From contig NZ_BBQM01000013.1 in NCBI RefSeq assembly GCF_000876015.1, forward strand, positions 62,001 to 126,000: a DNA stretch of 64,000 nt, given 5' to 3'. Below are positions 9,291-17,597 of this stretch, one piece after another. The position numbers and the translations under genes were made by a program. The DNA comes from Cupriavidus basilensis. Its GTDB lineage: Bacteria; Pseudomonadota; Gammaproteobacteria; Burkholderiales; Burkholderiaceae. The notes under the pieces are model-generated. The model was not told where the DNA came from. It ran no database searches and was given only the letters and a program-made list of their open reading frames with translations. Within the stretch, counting starts at the first letter, position 1. The number at the start of each line of letters is the position of its first letter.

Positions 9291-10295
9291 TTATTGGGGC
9301 GGAAGGCCGAGCAGCCGCGCTGCTTCGGCGGCAATGGTGTCCAGGCGGTCTTCCATCGCCAGCAGCTCGCGTTGCGCGGTTTCGGCCGTCACGGCCTGGA
9401 ATCTCAGTGCAGTGCCCGGCATGGCCTGGGCCAGCGACGGCAGGTCGGCGCTGATGACATAGGCGATCTTCGGATAACCGCCCACGCTCTGCCGGTCGGC
9501 CATCAGCACGATGGGCGCGCCGCCGGGCGGTACCTGTACCGTGCCGAAGCTGACGGCCTCCGACACCATTTCCAGCGGGGACGACAACGCCAACGCGGGG
9601 CCTTCGAGGCGATAGCCCATGCGGTCCGACTGGTTCGACACAGTGAACGTCTCCGTCTCGAAGGCCTTGCGCGCCGTCGGCTCGAACCGTTCCCATTGGG
9701 GGCCGGGCAGGAAGCGAATGGCATTGCCCGTCTCCGGGCCATTGGCGCCGGCGGGCCTTGCCGCCGCCACGGATGCCATGACGCTTTGCACCATCATCCG
9801 CGCCAGCGGCAACATCTCGCGGTACGGGGACGCCACGGCGACACGGTCCCCGGCGCGCAGCGCGCGGCCTTCGACACCACCAAATGCGGCACGCAGGTTC
9901 GTACTGCGGCTGCCCAGCACCGCGTCGGGTGCGAATCCGCCGCGTACCGCCAGATAGGCCCTGGCGCCGCGGCGGCAGTGGCCAAACGCGATCGGCACGT
10001 CGTGGCGCACCATCACCGCGCAATGCGTGGGCAGCGGCACGCCAGCCGCCGTCACCGCGATGTCGGCGCCTGTCACGGCAATCAGCGTGTCGTGCGCAAA
10101 ACGCACCGTCGGCCCATTGAGCGTGATCTCGAGCGCGGCGCTGTCGGCGGCGTTGCCCACCAGCACGTTGGCCAGGCGGCACGACCACTCGTCCATCGCG
10201 CCGTTGACCGGCACGCCAAACCGCTGGTAGCCGTAGCGGCCGCCGTCCTGCAGCACGGAAAGGATGCCGGGCCGATCCACACGCATGAGGTTCAT
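9291..10295 (-). CDS. pxpC: 5-oxoprolinase subunit PxpC (biotin-dependent carboxyltransferase-like)
   Basis: 334 aa, homologous to the C-terminal half of KipA/urea-amidolyase carboxyltransferase domains. The N-terminus has the typical PGILSVLQDGGRYGYQRFGVPVNGAMD pattern in pieces (residues about 9-35), followed by the ALEITLNGP segment. The C-terminal half carries SNQSDRMGYRLEGP. PxpC works with PxpB as the heteromer that, together with PxpA, hydrolyses 5-oxoproline at the cost of ATP. Its ATG overlaps the pxpB stop by 4 bp. An apparent much longer frame from 11264 is a readthrough of another frame over pxpB and the aminotransferase and is not real. Confidence 0.94.
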   Translation of the reverse strand: MNLMRVDRPGILSVLQDGGRYGYQRFGVPVNGAMDEWSCRLANVLVGNAADSAALEITLNGPTVRFAHDTLIAVTGADIAVTAAGVPLPTHCAVMVRHDVPIAFGHCRRGARAYLAVRGGFAPDAVLGSRSTNLRAAFGGVEGRALRAGDRVAVASPYREMLPLARMMVQSVMASVAAARPAGANGPETGNAIRFLPGPQWERFEPTARKAFETETFTVSNQSDRMGYRLEGPALALSSPLEMVSEAVSFGTVQVPPGGAPIVLMADRQSVGGYPKIAYVISADLPSLAQAMPGTALRFQAVTAETAQRELLAMEDRLDTIAAEAARLLGLPPQ

Positions 10296-11035
10296 GGCCG
10301 CGACTCCAGCATGGCGTCGAATTCGGCCGGAGAAATCGGCACGAAACGCAGCCGGTCGCCAAGCTGCAGGCGCGTCGGCGGGTTGCGATCGACGTGAAAC
10401 AGGTTCCAGGGCGTGCGGGCGATCACGTTCCAGCCACCGGGCGATGCGTTCTGATAGATCGACGAGATGCCATTGGCAATGGCCACCGAGCCCGCCGGCA
10501 CCAGCGTTCGCGGCGTGGCCCGGCGCGGTACGTTCAGACGCGGGTGCAGCGGCCCGGCAAACGGATTGCCCGGCGAGAAGAAGAAGGTGTAGAGCACCAG
10601 CGGCGTGGCGCAATGCAGACGGATCACTTCGGCCGTATCGATGTCGCAGGCGCGCGCCACCTCTTCGAGGTCGGGACCGTACTCGCCGCCGTAGCAGGCG
10701 GGCACCTCCACTTCGCACCCCGCGTGGACCACGGCGGGCACGCCTTCGACCAGCACGTCCCGGATCCGCGCGGAAAGCTGCGCGAAGGCCGGGCCCTTGT
10801 CGCGCGCAAACCTCTCGGGACGGAAATGCACAGCCACCGTGGTGAACGCCGGCACCACATCGCGCACGCCATCCCAGCGCTGCCGCAGCAGCCACTCGGT
10901 CACGGCATGCACGGTCTGGCTGACCGATACGCTGACCTGATCGCCCAGGCGGATCTGAAGGCAGCGATCGCCGACAGGCTCGATACGCCAGTCGGTCAGC
11001 GCGAGCAGCCCGGCGTCCGGTCGTGCGATGGCCAT
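10292..11035 (-). CDS. pxpB: 5-oxoprolinase subunit PxpB (KipI-type allophanate hydrolase subunit 1)
   Basis: 247 aa, the KipI-like subunit of 5-oxoprolinase. Diagnostic segments are EPVGDRCLQIRLGD near residue 17, VVPAFTTVAVHF, the EVPACYGGEYGPDLEEVA block and the FFFSPGNPFAG block near the middle. WNVIARTPWNLFHVDRNPPT lies near the C-terminus. The start at 11035 gives MAIARPD and shares one base with the aminotransferase stop (TGATG), so the two are coupled. The order pxpB-pxpC-pxpA is usual in proteobacteria. Cytosolic; acts with PxpC. Confidence 0.94.
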   Translation of the reverse strand: MAIARPDAGLLALTDWRIEPVGDRCLQIRLGDQVSVSVSQTVHAVTEWLLRQRWDGVRDVVPAFTTVAVHFRPERFARDKGPAFAQLSARIRDVLVEGVPAVVHAGCEVEVPACYGGEYGPDLEEVARACDIDTAEVIRLHCATPLVLYTFFFSPGNPFAGPLHPRLNVPRRATPRTLVPAGSVAIANGISSIYQNASPGGWNVIARTPWNLFHVDRNPPTRLQLGDRLRFVPISPAEFDAMLESRP

Positions 11036-12261
11036 CACGCGCGCTCCAATGCGGCGCAGGCCATGACGATGCGCTCGCAAGCGGTGCGCAGGCGATCATC
11101 GGCCAGGGCATAGGCCAGGCGCACATAGGGCGCCAGCCCGAAAGCCGAACCGGGCACCACCGCCACGTTCGCGGCGTGAAGCAGGTACATCGCGAAGTCG
11201 ATATCGGTTTCGATGCGCGTCCCGTCCGGTGTACGCATGCCGATAGCCGCGCTGCAGTCCGCATAGAGATAGAAGGCGGCGGCCGGGCGACGCATGGTCA
11301 GAACCGGTGCCGCGCCGGCCAGGACAGACAGCGCCAGATCGCGGCGTGCGCGCAGCCGGGCGCGCCAGCCATCGAGGAAGTCCTGCGGACCGTCGAGGGC
11401 GGCCACCGCGCCCGCCTGGCTGATCGCGCTGGGGTTGCTGGTGCTTTGCGACTGCGACAGCGCCATGGCCTTCACCAGCCAGGCGGGCCCGGCCGCGTAT
11501 CCCAGGCGCCAGCCCGTCATCGCGTAGGCCTTGGATACGCCGTTGACGGTCAGCGTGCGGTCGCGCATATCCGGTTCCGCTTGCGCGAACGACACGAACT
11601 CGCCCTCGAACACGATCTCTTCATAGATCTCGTCCGACAGGACCAGCACATCGGGGTAAGCACGCAGTTCGTCGGCCAGCGCACGCAGTTCGTCCGCCGA
11701 ATAGAGCGCGCCCGACGGGTTGCACGGCGAGTTCAGCATGAGCCAGCGCGTGCGAGGCGTCAGTGCCGTGCGCAGCGCGGTGGGCGTGAGCTTGAAATCG
11801 TCGGCGGGTGTCGCCGTGACCTGCACCGGTGTGCCGCCCGCGATATGCACCATATCGCTGTACGACACCCAGTAAGGCGCCGTGACGATGACTTCGTCAC
11901 CGGCGTCCACGGTTGCAAGCAGGCCGTTGAACAGCATCTGCTTGGCACCGGTGCCAGCGATGATTTCCGCATCGTCGTAGTGCAAACCATTGTCGCGGGC
12001 CAGTTTTCGTGCAATCGCGGCCTTAAGTTGGGGCGTGCCGGCCACGCTCGTGTACCGCGTTTCCCCCCCGGTCATCGCCTGGATGGCGGCAAGCTGGATA
12101 TGGGCCGGCGTGTCGAAATCCAACTCGCCCTCGGACAGGCTGATCACCGGCTTGCCCGCAGCGGCAAGCCGCCTGGCGGCCTCGGACATGGCGCCGGTGG
12201 CGGACGGACGCGCCATGGCGAGGCGCTGGGAAAGACGGGGGATGGCAGATGAGCTCGGCAT
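11035..12261 (-). CDS. Class I/II pyridoxal-phosphate aminotransferase (aspartate aminotransferase-like)
   Basis: 408 aa, PLP-dependent fold type I aminotransferase. The Schiff-base lysine is Lys244 in VSKAYAMTGWRLG. Asp210 and Tyr213 in LSDEIYEE bind the pyridine ring, Asn181 in NSPCNPSG contacts the cofactor, and the distal substrate-binding arginine is near the C-terminal YVRLAYA segment. The ATG at 12261 was chosen because an upstream frame extension would run through the palindromic operator and into the divergent GntR gene. It is the first gene of the eleven-gene operon. By context it would move the glutamate amino group released by the deblocking enzymes to a 2-oxoacid; the amino-acid specificity is not visible. 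Confidence 0.9.
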   Translation of the reverse strand: MPSSSAIPRLSQRLAMARPSATGAMSEAARRLAAAGKPVISLSEGELDFDTPAHIQLAAIQAMTGGETRYTSVAGTPQLKAAIARKLARDNGLHYDDAEIIAGTGAKQMLFNGLLATVDAGDEVIVTAPYWVSYSDMVHIAGGTPVQVTATPADDFKLTPTALRTALTPRTRWLMLNSPCNPSGALYSADELRALADELRAYPDVLVLSDEIYEEIVFEGEFVSFAQAEPDMRDRTLTVNGVSKAYAMTGWRLGYAAGPAWLVKAMALSQSQSTSNPSAISQAGAVAALDGPQDFLDGWRARLRARRDLALSVLAGAAPVLTMRRPAAAFYLYADCSAAIGMRTPDGTRIETDIDFAMYLLHAANVAVVPGSAFGLAPYVRLAYALADDRLRTACERIVMACAALERA

Positions 12262-12296
12262 GAAAATCGCGTATTGTCTGAACCGGCATTCCCTTA

Positions 12297-12324
12297 GAAT
12301 GCCATTGGTATACCAGTGGCATTC
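12297..12324. promoter_or_regulatory. 28-bp near-perfect palindrome, candidate GntR operator
   Basis: Arms GAATGCCA and TGGCATTC flank a TTGGTATACCAG centre. The whole 28 bp equals its own reverse complement except for one mismatched pair. It lies between the divergent aminotransferase (start 12261) and gntR (start 12353). FCD-type GntR repressors bind sites centred on GTATAC-like cores, so this is the likely operator controlling both directions. I could not place a convincing -35/-10 pair around it. Confidence 0.8.
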
Positions 12325-12352
12325 AAGCAAACCCCGTGCCATACTTCGCGTC

Positions 12353-13069
12353 ATGATGAAAAAGACCGCCTTTGCCTATTCAGCGCCCGCCGTGGAGACC
12401 GACCTGGGCGCCGAGCCGCTGGCTGACGAATTGCCCAAGGAGCGCGCCTTGGGAAACCTGGCCTATGACGCGGTGCTCGATCTGCTGGTGTCAGGCGGAC
12501 TGCATCCCGGCGACCCGATCCAGGAACGCGCCCTCGCCGCCCAGCTCGGCTTCTCGCGTACGCCGTTGCGCGAAGCCCTGCATCGGCTCGAAGGCGAGCG
12601 GCTGCTCGAGCGCGGCGCGAACAGCCGGTTGTTCGTGCGGCAGGTAACCGTGCAGGAAATCCTCGAAGCGTTGCATGTACGGCGCCTGCTCGAGCCTGAC
12701 GCGGCCGCCCGCGCGGCTGGGCAGGTGCCTGGACCCGAGCTCGAACGGCTGCGCCAGCGCGTGGAAGAGTTGCTGGCGCGCAATGAGCCCGGAAACCCCG
12801 AGCATCAGGTACTGGACGCAGATCTGCACGGCGTCATCTGCAACTACTGCGACAACGAGATGTTGGCCGGCATCATTGCGGAGGTACGGCGCAAGACACG
12901 CATGTTCTCGCTCAAGCGATTGGAAAGGCGCCTCGGGCCGGTCTGCCATGAACACCTGGCAATGATCGACGCCCTCGAACGGGGCGACGGCGAGGAAGCT
13001 GCGCGCCAGACAGCCGAGCACATCGACAATATTCGTGCCTCGATCCTGGAAAAACTGGCGCGGTGGTAG
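12353..13069 (+). CDS. GntR-family (FCD subfamily) transcriptional regulator
   Basis: 238 aa. An N-terminal winged helix with the GntR signature (LHPGDPIQERALAAQLGFSR, then TPLREALHRLEGERLLERG) is followed by an FCD all-helical ligand-binding domain. That domain carries its metal-ligand histidines in DADLHGVIC, GPVCHEHLAMIDAL and QTAEHIDNI. It starts with tandem ATGs at 12353 and 12356. Divergent from the deblocking operon across the palindrome at 12297-12324, it is most likely the operon's repressor, lifted by a pathway intermediate such as an amino or oxo acid. FCD proteins commonly sense carboxylates; the effector itself is unknown. Confidence 0.92.
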   Translation: MMKKTAFAYSAPAVETDLGAEPLADELPKERALGNLAYDAVLDLLVSGGLHPGDPIQERALAAQLGFSRTPLREALHRLEGERLLERGANSRLFVRQVTVQEILEALHVRRLLEPDAAARAAGQVPGPELERLRQRVEELLARNEPGNPEHQVLDADLHGVICNYCDNEMLAGIIAEVRRKTRMFSLKRLERRLGPVCHEHLAMIDALERGDGEEAARQTAEHIDNIRASILEKLARW

Positions 13070-13133
13070 CCGCAATCACTTGAGACGCGGCCCGCAACTT
13101 TTGAGGAGCAATCAACGACAAGGACATCCAGGA

Positions 13134-13160
13134 TGGGAGCCCGCATTCGCGGGGCCCCCG
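13134..13160. terminator. Candidate bidirectional hairpin between convergent gntR genes
   Basis: GGGAGCCCGC and GCGGGGCCCCC form a GC-rich imperfect stem around an ATTC loop in the 106-bp gap between the two convergent GntR genes. There is no clear T-tract, so it may be a weak or Rho-assisted terminator. Confidence 0.45.
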
Positions 13161-13175
13161 TGACCTGTGGCTGGC

Positions 13176-13883
13176 CTAGGTGCGCGCCCGCGGCGATGCG
13201 CGATCGAGCCAGGCGAAGTAGGTTTCCTCGGCCTCCAGCATGAACGCCAGCATGGTGGTCCTGACCCGCTCCGGGTCGCGGGCGATGAAGCCGGCCAGCA
13301 GCGCCTTGATGCCGTCCGCGACCACCTTCTGCGTTTCCACATGGCTGAGCGTGCCCAGCCGGATCAGTTGGGCGTGGTCGACGAATCGCAGGATGGCGCC
13401 GCGCAAGCGGGTGTTGGTCACCGCATCCAGCCAGGCCTCGCGAAACGCCACGTTGGCGGCGAACATCTGCTCGATGTCCTTTGCCTTGAAGGCCTGTTGC
13501 ACGCTGCGGTAGGCGGCCTTGAGACGTTGCTCGTGCGCCTTGCTCAGGACAGCCGCCGCATTCGCGGCCGCGGGTGGCTCCAGCAAGCGGCGTACTTCGA
13601 ATATCTCGCGGATGTCCTGCTCGGTGATCGAGGGGATGACGAAGCCGCGTGTCGTGCCGACCAGGAAGCCCTCGTTGACCAGCCGCAGCAGCGCCTGGCG
13701 TACCGTGGTTCGGGTGCAGTCGAACTCTTCGGCGATCTCGTAATCGAGCAGGCGGTCGTGCAGGCCGACCTTGCCCCGCTGGAGGCGTGCGTGCACCTCC
13801 TGGTAGATGGTCTCGATGAGCGTCGTCTGCTTGAGCCGGGAATGCCGCGGGGGCCGGGGCGTCTTGTCCTCGTCTTGAGCCAA
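13176..13883 (-). CDS. GntR-family (FCD subfamily) transcriptional regulator, probable TTG start
   Basis: 235 aa if translation begins at the TTG at 13883. Upstream in frame there is no ATG or GTG close to the coding core, and an AGAGG sequence lies 4 bp before this TTG. The winged helix includes GLHDRLLDYEIAEEF then TRTTVRQALLRLVNEGFL. The FCD-type domain follows, with many helices and ANVAFREAWLDAVTN where FCD proteins usually have a histidine-aspartate pair, so its metal site may be degenerate. It is the last gene of the argE-like, MFS, porin, class-V enzyme cluster, 92 bp after the PLP enzyme, and probably represses that cluster. The start codon is the least certain point. Confidence 0.82.
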   Translation of the reverse strand: MAQDEDKTPRPPRHSRLKQTTLIETIYQEVHARLQRGKVGLHDRLLDYEIAEEFDCTRTTVRQALLRLVNEGFLVGTTRGFVIPSITEQDIREIFEVRRLLEPPAAANAAAVLSKAHEQRLKAAYRSVQQAFKAKDIEQMFAANVAFREAWLDAVTNTRLRGAILRFVDHAQLIRLGTLSHVETQKVVADGIKALLAGFIARDPERVRTTMLAFMLEAEETYFAWLDRASPRART

Positions 13884-13975
13884 GATACCTCTCGATAAAG
13901 TGATGTCGGAAAGACGATTGTATCCCGAGCATGTCCCAACCCCGGCGTGACGGCGATCCGCGCCGCCTCGGACGA

Positions 13976-15118
13976 TCAGCCCGGCAATGCGTGTTCCAGG
14001 CGGTCGATCACGCTGTCGTGGGTCAGCACGCCTGGCGAGAAGCGCATCACCCGCCCGCGCACATCGGTAAACAGACCAGCGTCTTCGAGCTGCGCCGGCA
14101 ACGGACCGGGTTCCAGATGCGTCGGTACCTCTGCCATCACGCTGCCGCCGCGCCGATGGTCCTCGCGCGGCGAGCACAAGCGAAAACCCTTGTTCTCCAG
14201 CACCGTCATGAGCGCGTGGCACAGGCGCAGGTTACGATCGCGCAACCCTCCGGCGGCGCCGGACAGGCGCCAATCGAGACCGGGCTCGGAGGCAACGAAG
14301 GGCAACAGCGACGGCGTGCCGGTATCGAAGCGCCGTGCCTCGCGCGCGAGGGAAAACTGCGACAGGTCCCAGTTGAACGGATCCGGCTGGCTGAACCAGC
14401 CCACGATGTCCGGTTTGATATCGCCGTCGAGCAGCGCCGGGCTCAGGTAGGCCAGTCCGGCCCCCGGCGCGCCGCACAACCACTTCAGCGTGGTGGCGGC
14501 GGCGAAGTCCACGCCCAACGCCGTCGCGTCGAATTCCAGCACGCCCACGCCCTGGGTGATGTCCACGGCGACCAGGCTGCCGCGGTGGCGCGCATGGTCC
14601 ACCAGTCGTTCGAGGTTGGCGCGCTTGGACGCGGTCGAGGTCACCCAGGTAATCACCGCCAGCGCCACGGAATCGTCCCAGGCGTCGAGGTAGGCCTCGT
14701 CCTCGACCCAGCCTTGTTCGGCATCCAGCGGCACGGTGTACAAGGTGAAACCCATGCGCCCGGCCAGGTGCGACAGCAGGAAATGCAGGCTCGGAAAGCA
14801 GTCGGCAGCGATCAGTACCTTGCGGCCCGACAGCCGGCGCCCCAGAGACGTGACGAACCTGGCGAACGCCTCGGTGACGTTTTCGGCAGCGAACACGTGC
14901 TCGGGTGCGGCGTTGATCAGCCTGCCCCACTGTGCCAGCACGCGCTGGCGAGCGGCCAGCCCCTCCTCCCAGCGCCGCTGGCTGGGCGCGTACCAACTGG
15001 CGGCGAAGCTGCTTAGCGCCGCCTCCACTGCGGCCTGCTGACCGGGAAACAGGCCGACGGAGTGATACATGAGCCAGCCTTCGTAGGCGGCCGGATCGGG
15101 ATGCTTGATGAATGGCAT
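13976..15118 (-). CDS. Aminotransferase class V-fold PLP enzyme, kynureninase-like
   Basis: 380 aa, PLP fold type I. Lys212 in TTLKWLCGAPG is the Schiff-base lysine. The Asp and Gln of VAVDITQGVG form the cofactor pocket, and AAENVTEAFARF resembles the phosphate-binding turn of the kynureninase/cysteine-desulfurase branch. The N-terminus (HSVGLFPGQQAAVEAAL) and the WYAPSQRRWEEG block also resemble kynureninases. It could hydrolyse a kynurenine-like substrate or act as a lyase on a deacylated amino acid. No tryptophan genes are near, so kynureninase itself is only one option. It follows the porin gene by 22 bp, consistent with one transcript from the promoter above 18755. Confidence 0.8.
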   Translation of the reverse strand: MPFIKHPDPAAYEGWLMYHSVGLFPGQQAAVEAALSSFAASWYAPSQRRWEEGLAARQRVLAQWGRLINAAPEHVFAAENVTEAFARFVTSLGRRLSGRKVLIAADCFPSLHFLLSHLAGRMGFTLYTVPLDAEQGWVEDEAYLDAWDDSVALAVITWVTSTASKRANLERLVDHARHRGSLVAVDITQGVGVLEFDATALGVDFAAATTLKWLCGAPGAGLAYLSPALLDGDIKPDIVGWFSQPDPFNWDLSQFSLAREARRFDTGTPSLLPFVASEPGLDWRLSGAAGGLRDRNLRLCHALMTVLENKGFRLCSPREDHRRGGSVMAEVPTHLEPGPLPAQLEDAGLFTDVRGRVMRFSPGVLTHDSVIDRLEHALPG

Positions 15119-15140
15119 GGGTTGCTCCAGGGAAAATCCA

Positions 15141-16217
15141 TCAAAACGTGTGACGCAGGCCCACGCGCAGCAGGGCTTGGTTGCTTCCGGACGCGCCCGG
15201 CATGCTGATGATCGCGGCGGTCGCGCCGTGACCGCCGGCCAGCATGGTGATGAGCTGCAGGTAGAGGTCCGTGCGCTTGGACAGGACGTAGTCGAACGTG
15301 AGGTTGAACTGGTGATAGCGCTTGGCGTCCAGCATGGTCAGCCCGTAGCCGAAGCCGTAGCGCTGGGCTGATGTGGCCCGATAGGACACGCCCGTCTGCA
15401 GGTTGCGGAACGATGCGCGTGTCGCGCCGACATAGCGGGCCTGGGTGTAGAGGCCGTAGACCGTCACGTGCTTCAGCGCGTAGCTGGCGCCCGCGCCCCA
15501 GGTTCGCATGCGATCCCCGCCGGCCCGCAACGGCGCCGGGGCACCGACCAGCGGCGCGATATCGAGCGTCTCGCCGCGGCTATCCGTATAGGCCAGCCCC
15601 GCGCTGAACGCCTGCCGGCTATAGGATCCGCCCACGCTGTAGGTACGTCCCTTGCCGCTGGCCTCGTCCTTGTGGATGGCAAAGCCGTACAGCAGGCCGG
15701 CTTTGAAGCCGGCGACGTCCGGCGTCTGGACCTTCACCGCCTGGTCCACGCGCCGGCCGCTGAGCCGGTCATTGTCCAGCGGATTGTTGGCATAGCCGCC
15801 CGCCGACCAGGTGGGCGTGTAATAGGCGCCCAGCACCTCGTACATGAAGTCATACTGCCGGCCCAGCGTGGCGGTGCCCCAACGTGGCAAGGCCAGCCCT
15901 ACATAGGCCACGCGGCCGAAGATCCGGCCACCCTGGCCGAGGCTGCCGTCGCGCAGCTGAAAACCCGATTCGAGGTTGAACAGCGCCCGGCGGCCACCGC
16001 CCAGATCCTCCGCACCGCGCAAGCCCAGGCGATTGCCCTGCATCACGCCGCTGTCCATGAACAGCTTCGCGTGCCCGCCACCGTTGCTGAGCCAGGTCAG
16101 GCCGTTGTCCACGATGCCGTACAGGGTCACGCTGCTTTGGGCGACGGCAGCGGACGATAGACCGATACCCAGCCCGGCCGACAGCGCGGCCGAGGTCCTT
16201 CGACCCGGCCACATCAT
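15141..16217 (-). CDS. Outer-membrane porin, Gram-negative porin family (Burkholderiales type)
   Basis: 358 aa. Signal peptide around residues 1-27, ending SSAAVAQ. The mature N-terminus SSVTLYGIVDNGLTW is the classic Burkholderiales trimeric-porin start. The constriction-loop region contains GRQYDFMYE, and the chain ends in phenylalanine (GLRHTF) as needed for Bam-dependent insertion. It begins with tandem ATGs at 16217/16214, overlapping the MFS stop by 4 bp. Finding a porin inside a catabolic operon with an inner-membrane MFS permease suggests a dedicated outer-membrane route for the operon's substrate. A longer frame running to 17267 is only overlap with the permease gene. Confidence 0.92.
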   Translation of the reverse strand: MMWPGRRTSAALSAGLGIGLSSAAVAQSSVTLYGIVDNGLTWLSNGGGHAKLFMDSGVMQGNRLGLRGAEDLGGGRRALFNLESGFQLRDGSLGQGGRIFGRVAYVGLALPRWGTATLGRQYDFMYEVLGAYYTPTWSAGGYANNPLDNDRLSGRRVDQAVKVQTPDVAGFKAGLLYGFAIHKDEASGKGRTYSVGGSYSRQAFSAGLAYTDSRGETLDIAPLVGAPAPLRAGGDRMRTWGAGASYALKHVTVYGLYTQARYVGATRASFRNLQTGVSYRATSAQRYGFGYGLTMLDAKRYHQFNLTFDYVLSKRTDLYLQLITMLAGGHGATAAIISMPGASGSNQALLRVGLRHTF

Positions 16218-17575
16218 GGCCGCTCTCCCGGACCGGCGGCGGCCATCGCGGCGTGCTCGGCGGCCAGGCGGCGGGGTGTCGGCAGCACCAGCACCAGCAA
16301 CCCGCCGGCGACGGCCAGCATGGCCACCCCGAACAGCGCCATTTGCGTGTTGCCCATGAGGTCCTGCCCCAGTCCCATGAGGTACGGGCCGAACACGCCG
16401 CCCAGGGCCGCCAGCGCATTGATCAGCGCGAGGCCCGCGGCCGCGGCGCGCTCGCGCACGAAGACCGAGGCCAGCGCCCACACCAGCGGTGTGGCGCCGA
16501 TGAACGCGGCAGTGGCCAGGGTGACGCCGGCAATCGCCCACGTCGGATGCGCGCTGGCGCTCAAGGTCAGGACCAGACCCGCAGCACCGGCCAGGCTCGC
16601 GCCCGCAATGTGCCAGCGGCGCTCCGCAAGCAAATCCGAGCTGCGTCCGATCAGTGGCATGGCGATGGCCGAGGCCAGGTACGGCAGCGCGGAAATCAGG
16701 CCGATCGTGCGGTAGCTCGTGACCCCGGTCTGGTGAATGATCGTCGGCGTCCAGAACACCACCGCGTAGATGCCCAGGTTCAGGCACGCAAGCACCAGCC
16801 CGAGCAGCCATACCCGTCCTTGAGCGAAGGCGTCCCTGAGATGCGCGCGTTGCGCGCTTGTCTGCCGATCGGCACCGATCAGGGTGGCGAGTCGCTGCCG
16901 CTCGGCATCGGTCAGCCATTTGGCCGTGCGCGGGGCCTCCTCCAGCAGGCACCATACGACCACCCCCATCAGCACCGCGGGCGCGCCCTGCAACAGGAAC
17001 AGCCATTGCCAGTTGCGCAGCGGGGCGACGTCGATGAAGGTGTCCATCATCCACCCCGACAGCGGGCCGACGACGATGCCGCCCACGGCCGCGGCGGTAA
17101 TCAGCAAGGCGATGGCGCGGCCGTGGCGACGTTGCGGGTACCACTGCGTGAGGTAATAGACCACCCCCGGCAGGAACCCGGCCTCCGCCGCGCCCAGAAG
17201 AAAGCGGATGGCATAGAACGCGGCCGGCGTCGTCACGTAGAGCGTCGCCACCGAGATGACGCCCCACGTGACCATGATGCGGGCGATCCAGCGGCGCGCG
17301 CCGACCCGGTACAGCAGCAGGTTGCTCGGCACTTCGAACAGGATGAAGCCCAGGAAGAACACGCCCGAACCCAGGCCGTAGACCGTCGCGCTGAAGCCCA
17401 GATCGTCGAGCATCTGCAGCTTGGCGAAGCCGATGTTGATGCGGTCCACGTAGGCGATGACATAGCTGGCGAACAGCAACGGCATCAGGCGCCAGGTGAT
17501 CTTGCGGAACAGCCGTGCATCGAACACGGCATCGGCATCGGCCGGCAGGCCGACGGCGGAAGGAACAGGGGTCAT
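16214..17575 (-). CDS. MFS transporter, anion:cation symporter (ACS) family
   Basis: 453 aa, 12 predicted membrane helices. The ACS family hallmark YVDRINIGFAKLQM lies at the first helix (about residues 42-55), followed by FFLGFILFEVPSNLLLYRVGARRW-type sequence in helix 2. The cytoplasmic loop has the PQRRHGRAIAL motif. ACS members carry organic anions such as tartrate, phthalate, galactarate or 4-hydroxyphenylacetate, often with protons. It sits 22 bp after the argE-like gene and overlaps the porin start. The substrate is probably the N-acyl amino acid that the deacylase cleaves, but only the context says so. Confidence 0.88.
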   Translation of the reverse strand: MTPVPSAVGLPADADAVFDARLFRKITWRLMPLLFASYVIAYVDRINIGFAKLQMLDDLGFSATVYGLGSGVFFLGFILFEVPSNLLLYRVGARRWIARIMVTWGVISVATLYVTTPAAFYAIRFLLGAAEAGFLPGVVYYLTQWYPQRRHGRAIALLITAAAVGGIVVGPLSGWMMDTFIDVAPLRNWQWLFLLQGAPAVLMGVVVWCLLEEAPRTAKWLTDAERQRLATLIGADRQTSAQRAHLRDAFAQGRVWLLGLVLACLNLGIYAVVFWTPTIIHQTGVTSYRTIGLISALPYLASAIAMPLIGRSSDLLAERRWHIAGASLAGAAGLVLTLSASAHPTWAIAGVTLATAAFIGATPLVWALASVFVRERAAAAGLALINALAALGGVFGPYLMGLGQDLMGNTQMALFGVAMLAVAGGLLVLVLPTPRRLAAEHAAMAAAGPGERP

Positions 17576-17597
17576 GGAAAACTCCAGAGAGGGCGGT

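Noticed and set aside
13167-13898. Antisense frame over the second GntR gene
   Set aside because: The minus-strand frame carries intact GntR and FCD domains; the plus-strand frame has none.
15141-17267. A 708-codon frame that looks like an MFS-porin fusion
   Set aside because: The upstream half is an out-of-frame reading of the MFS gene. The porin has its own ATG and signal peptide at 16217.
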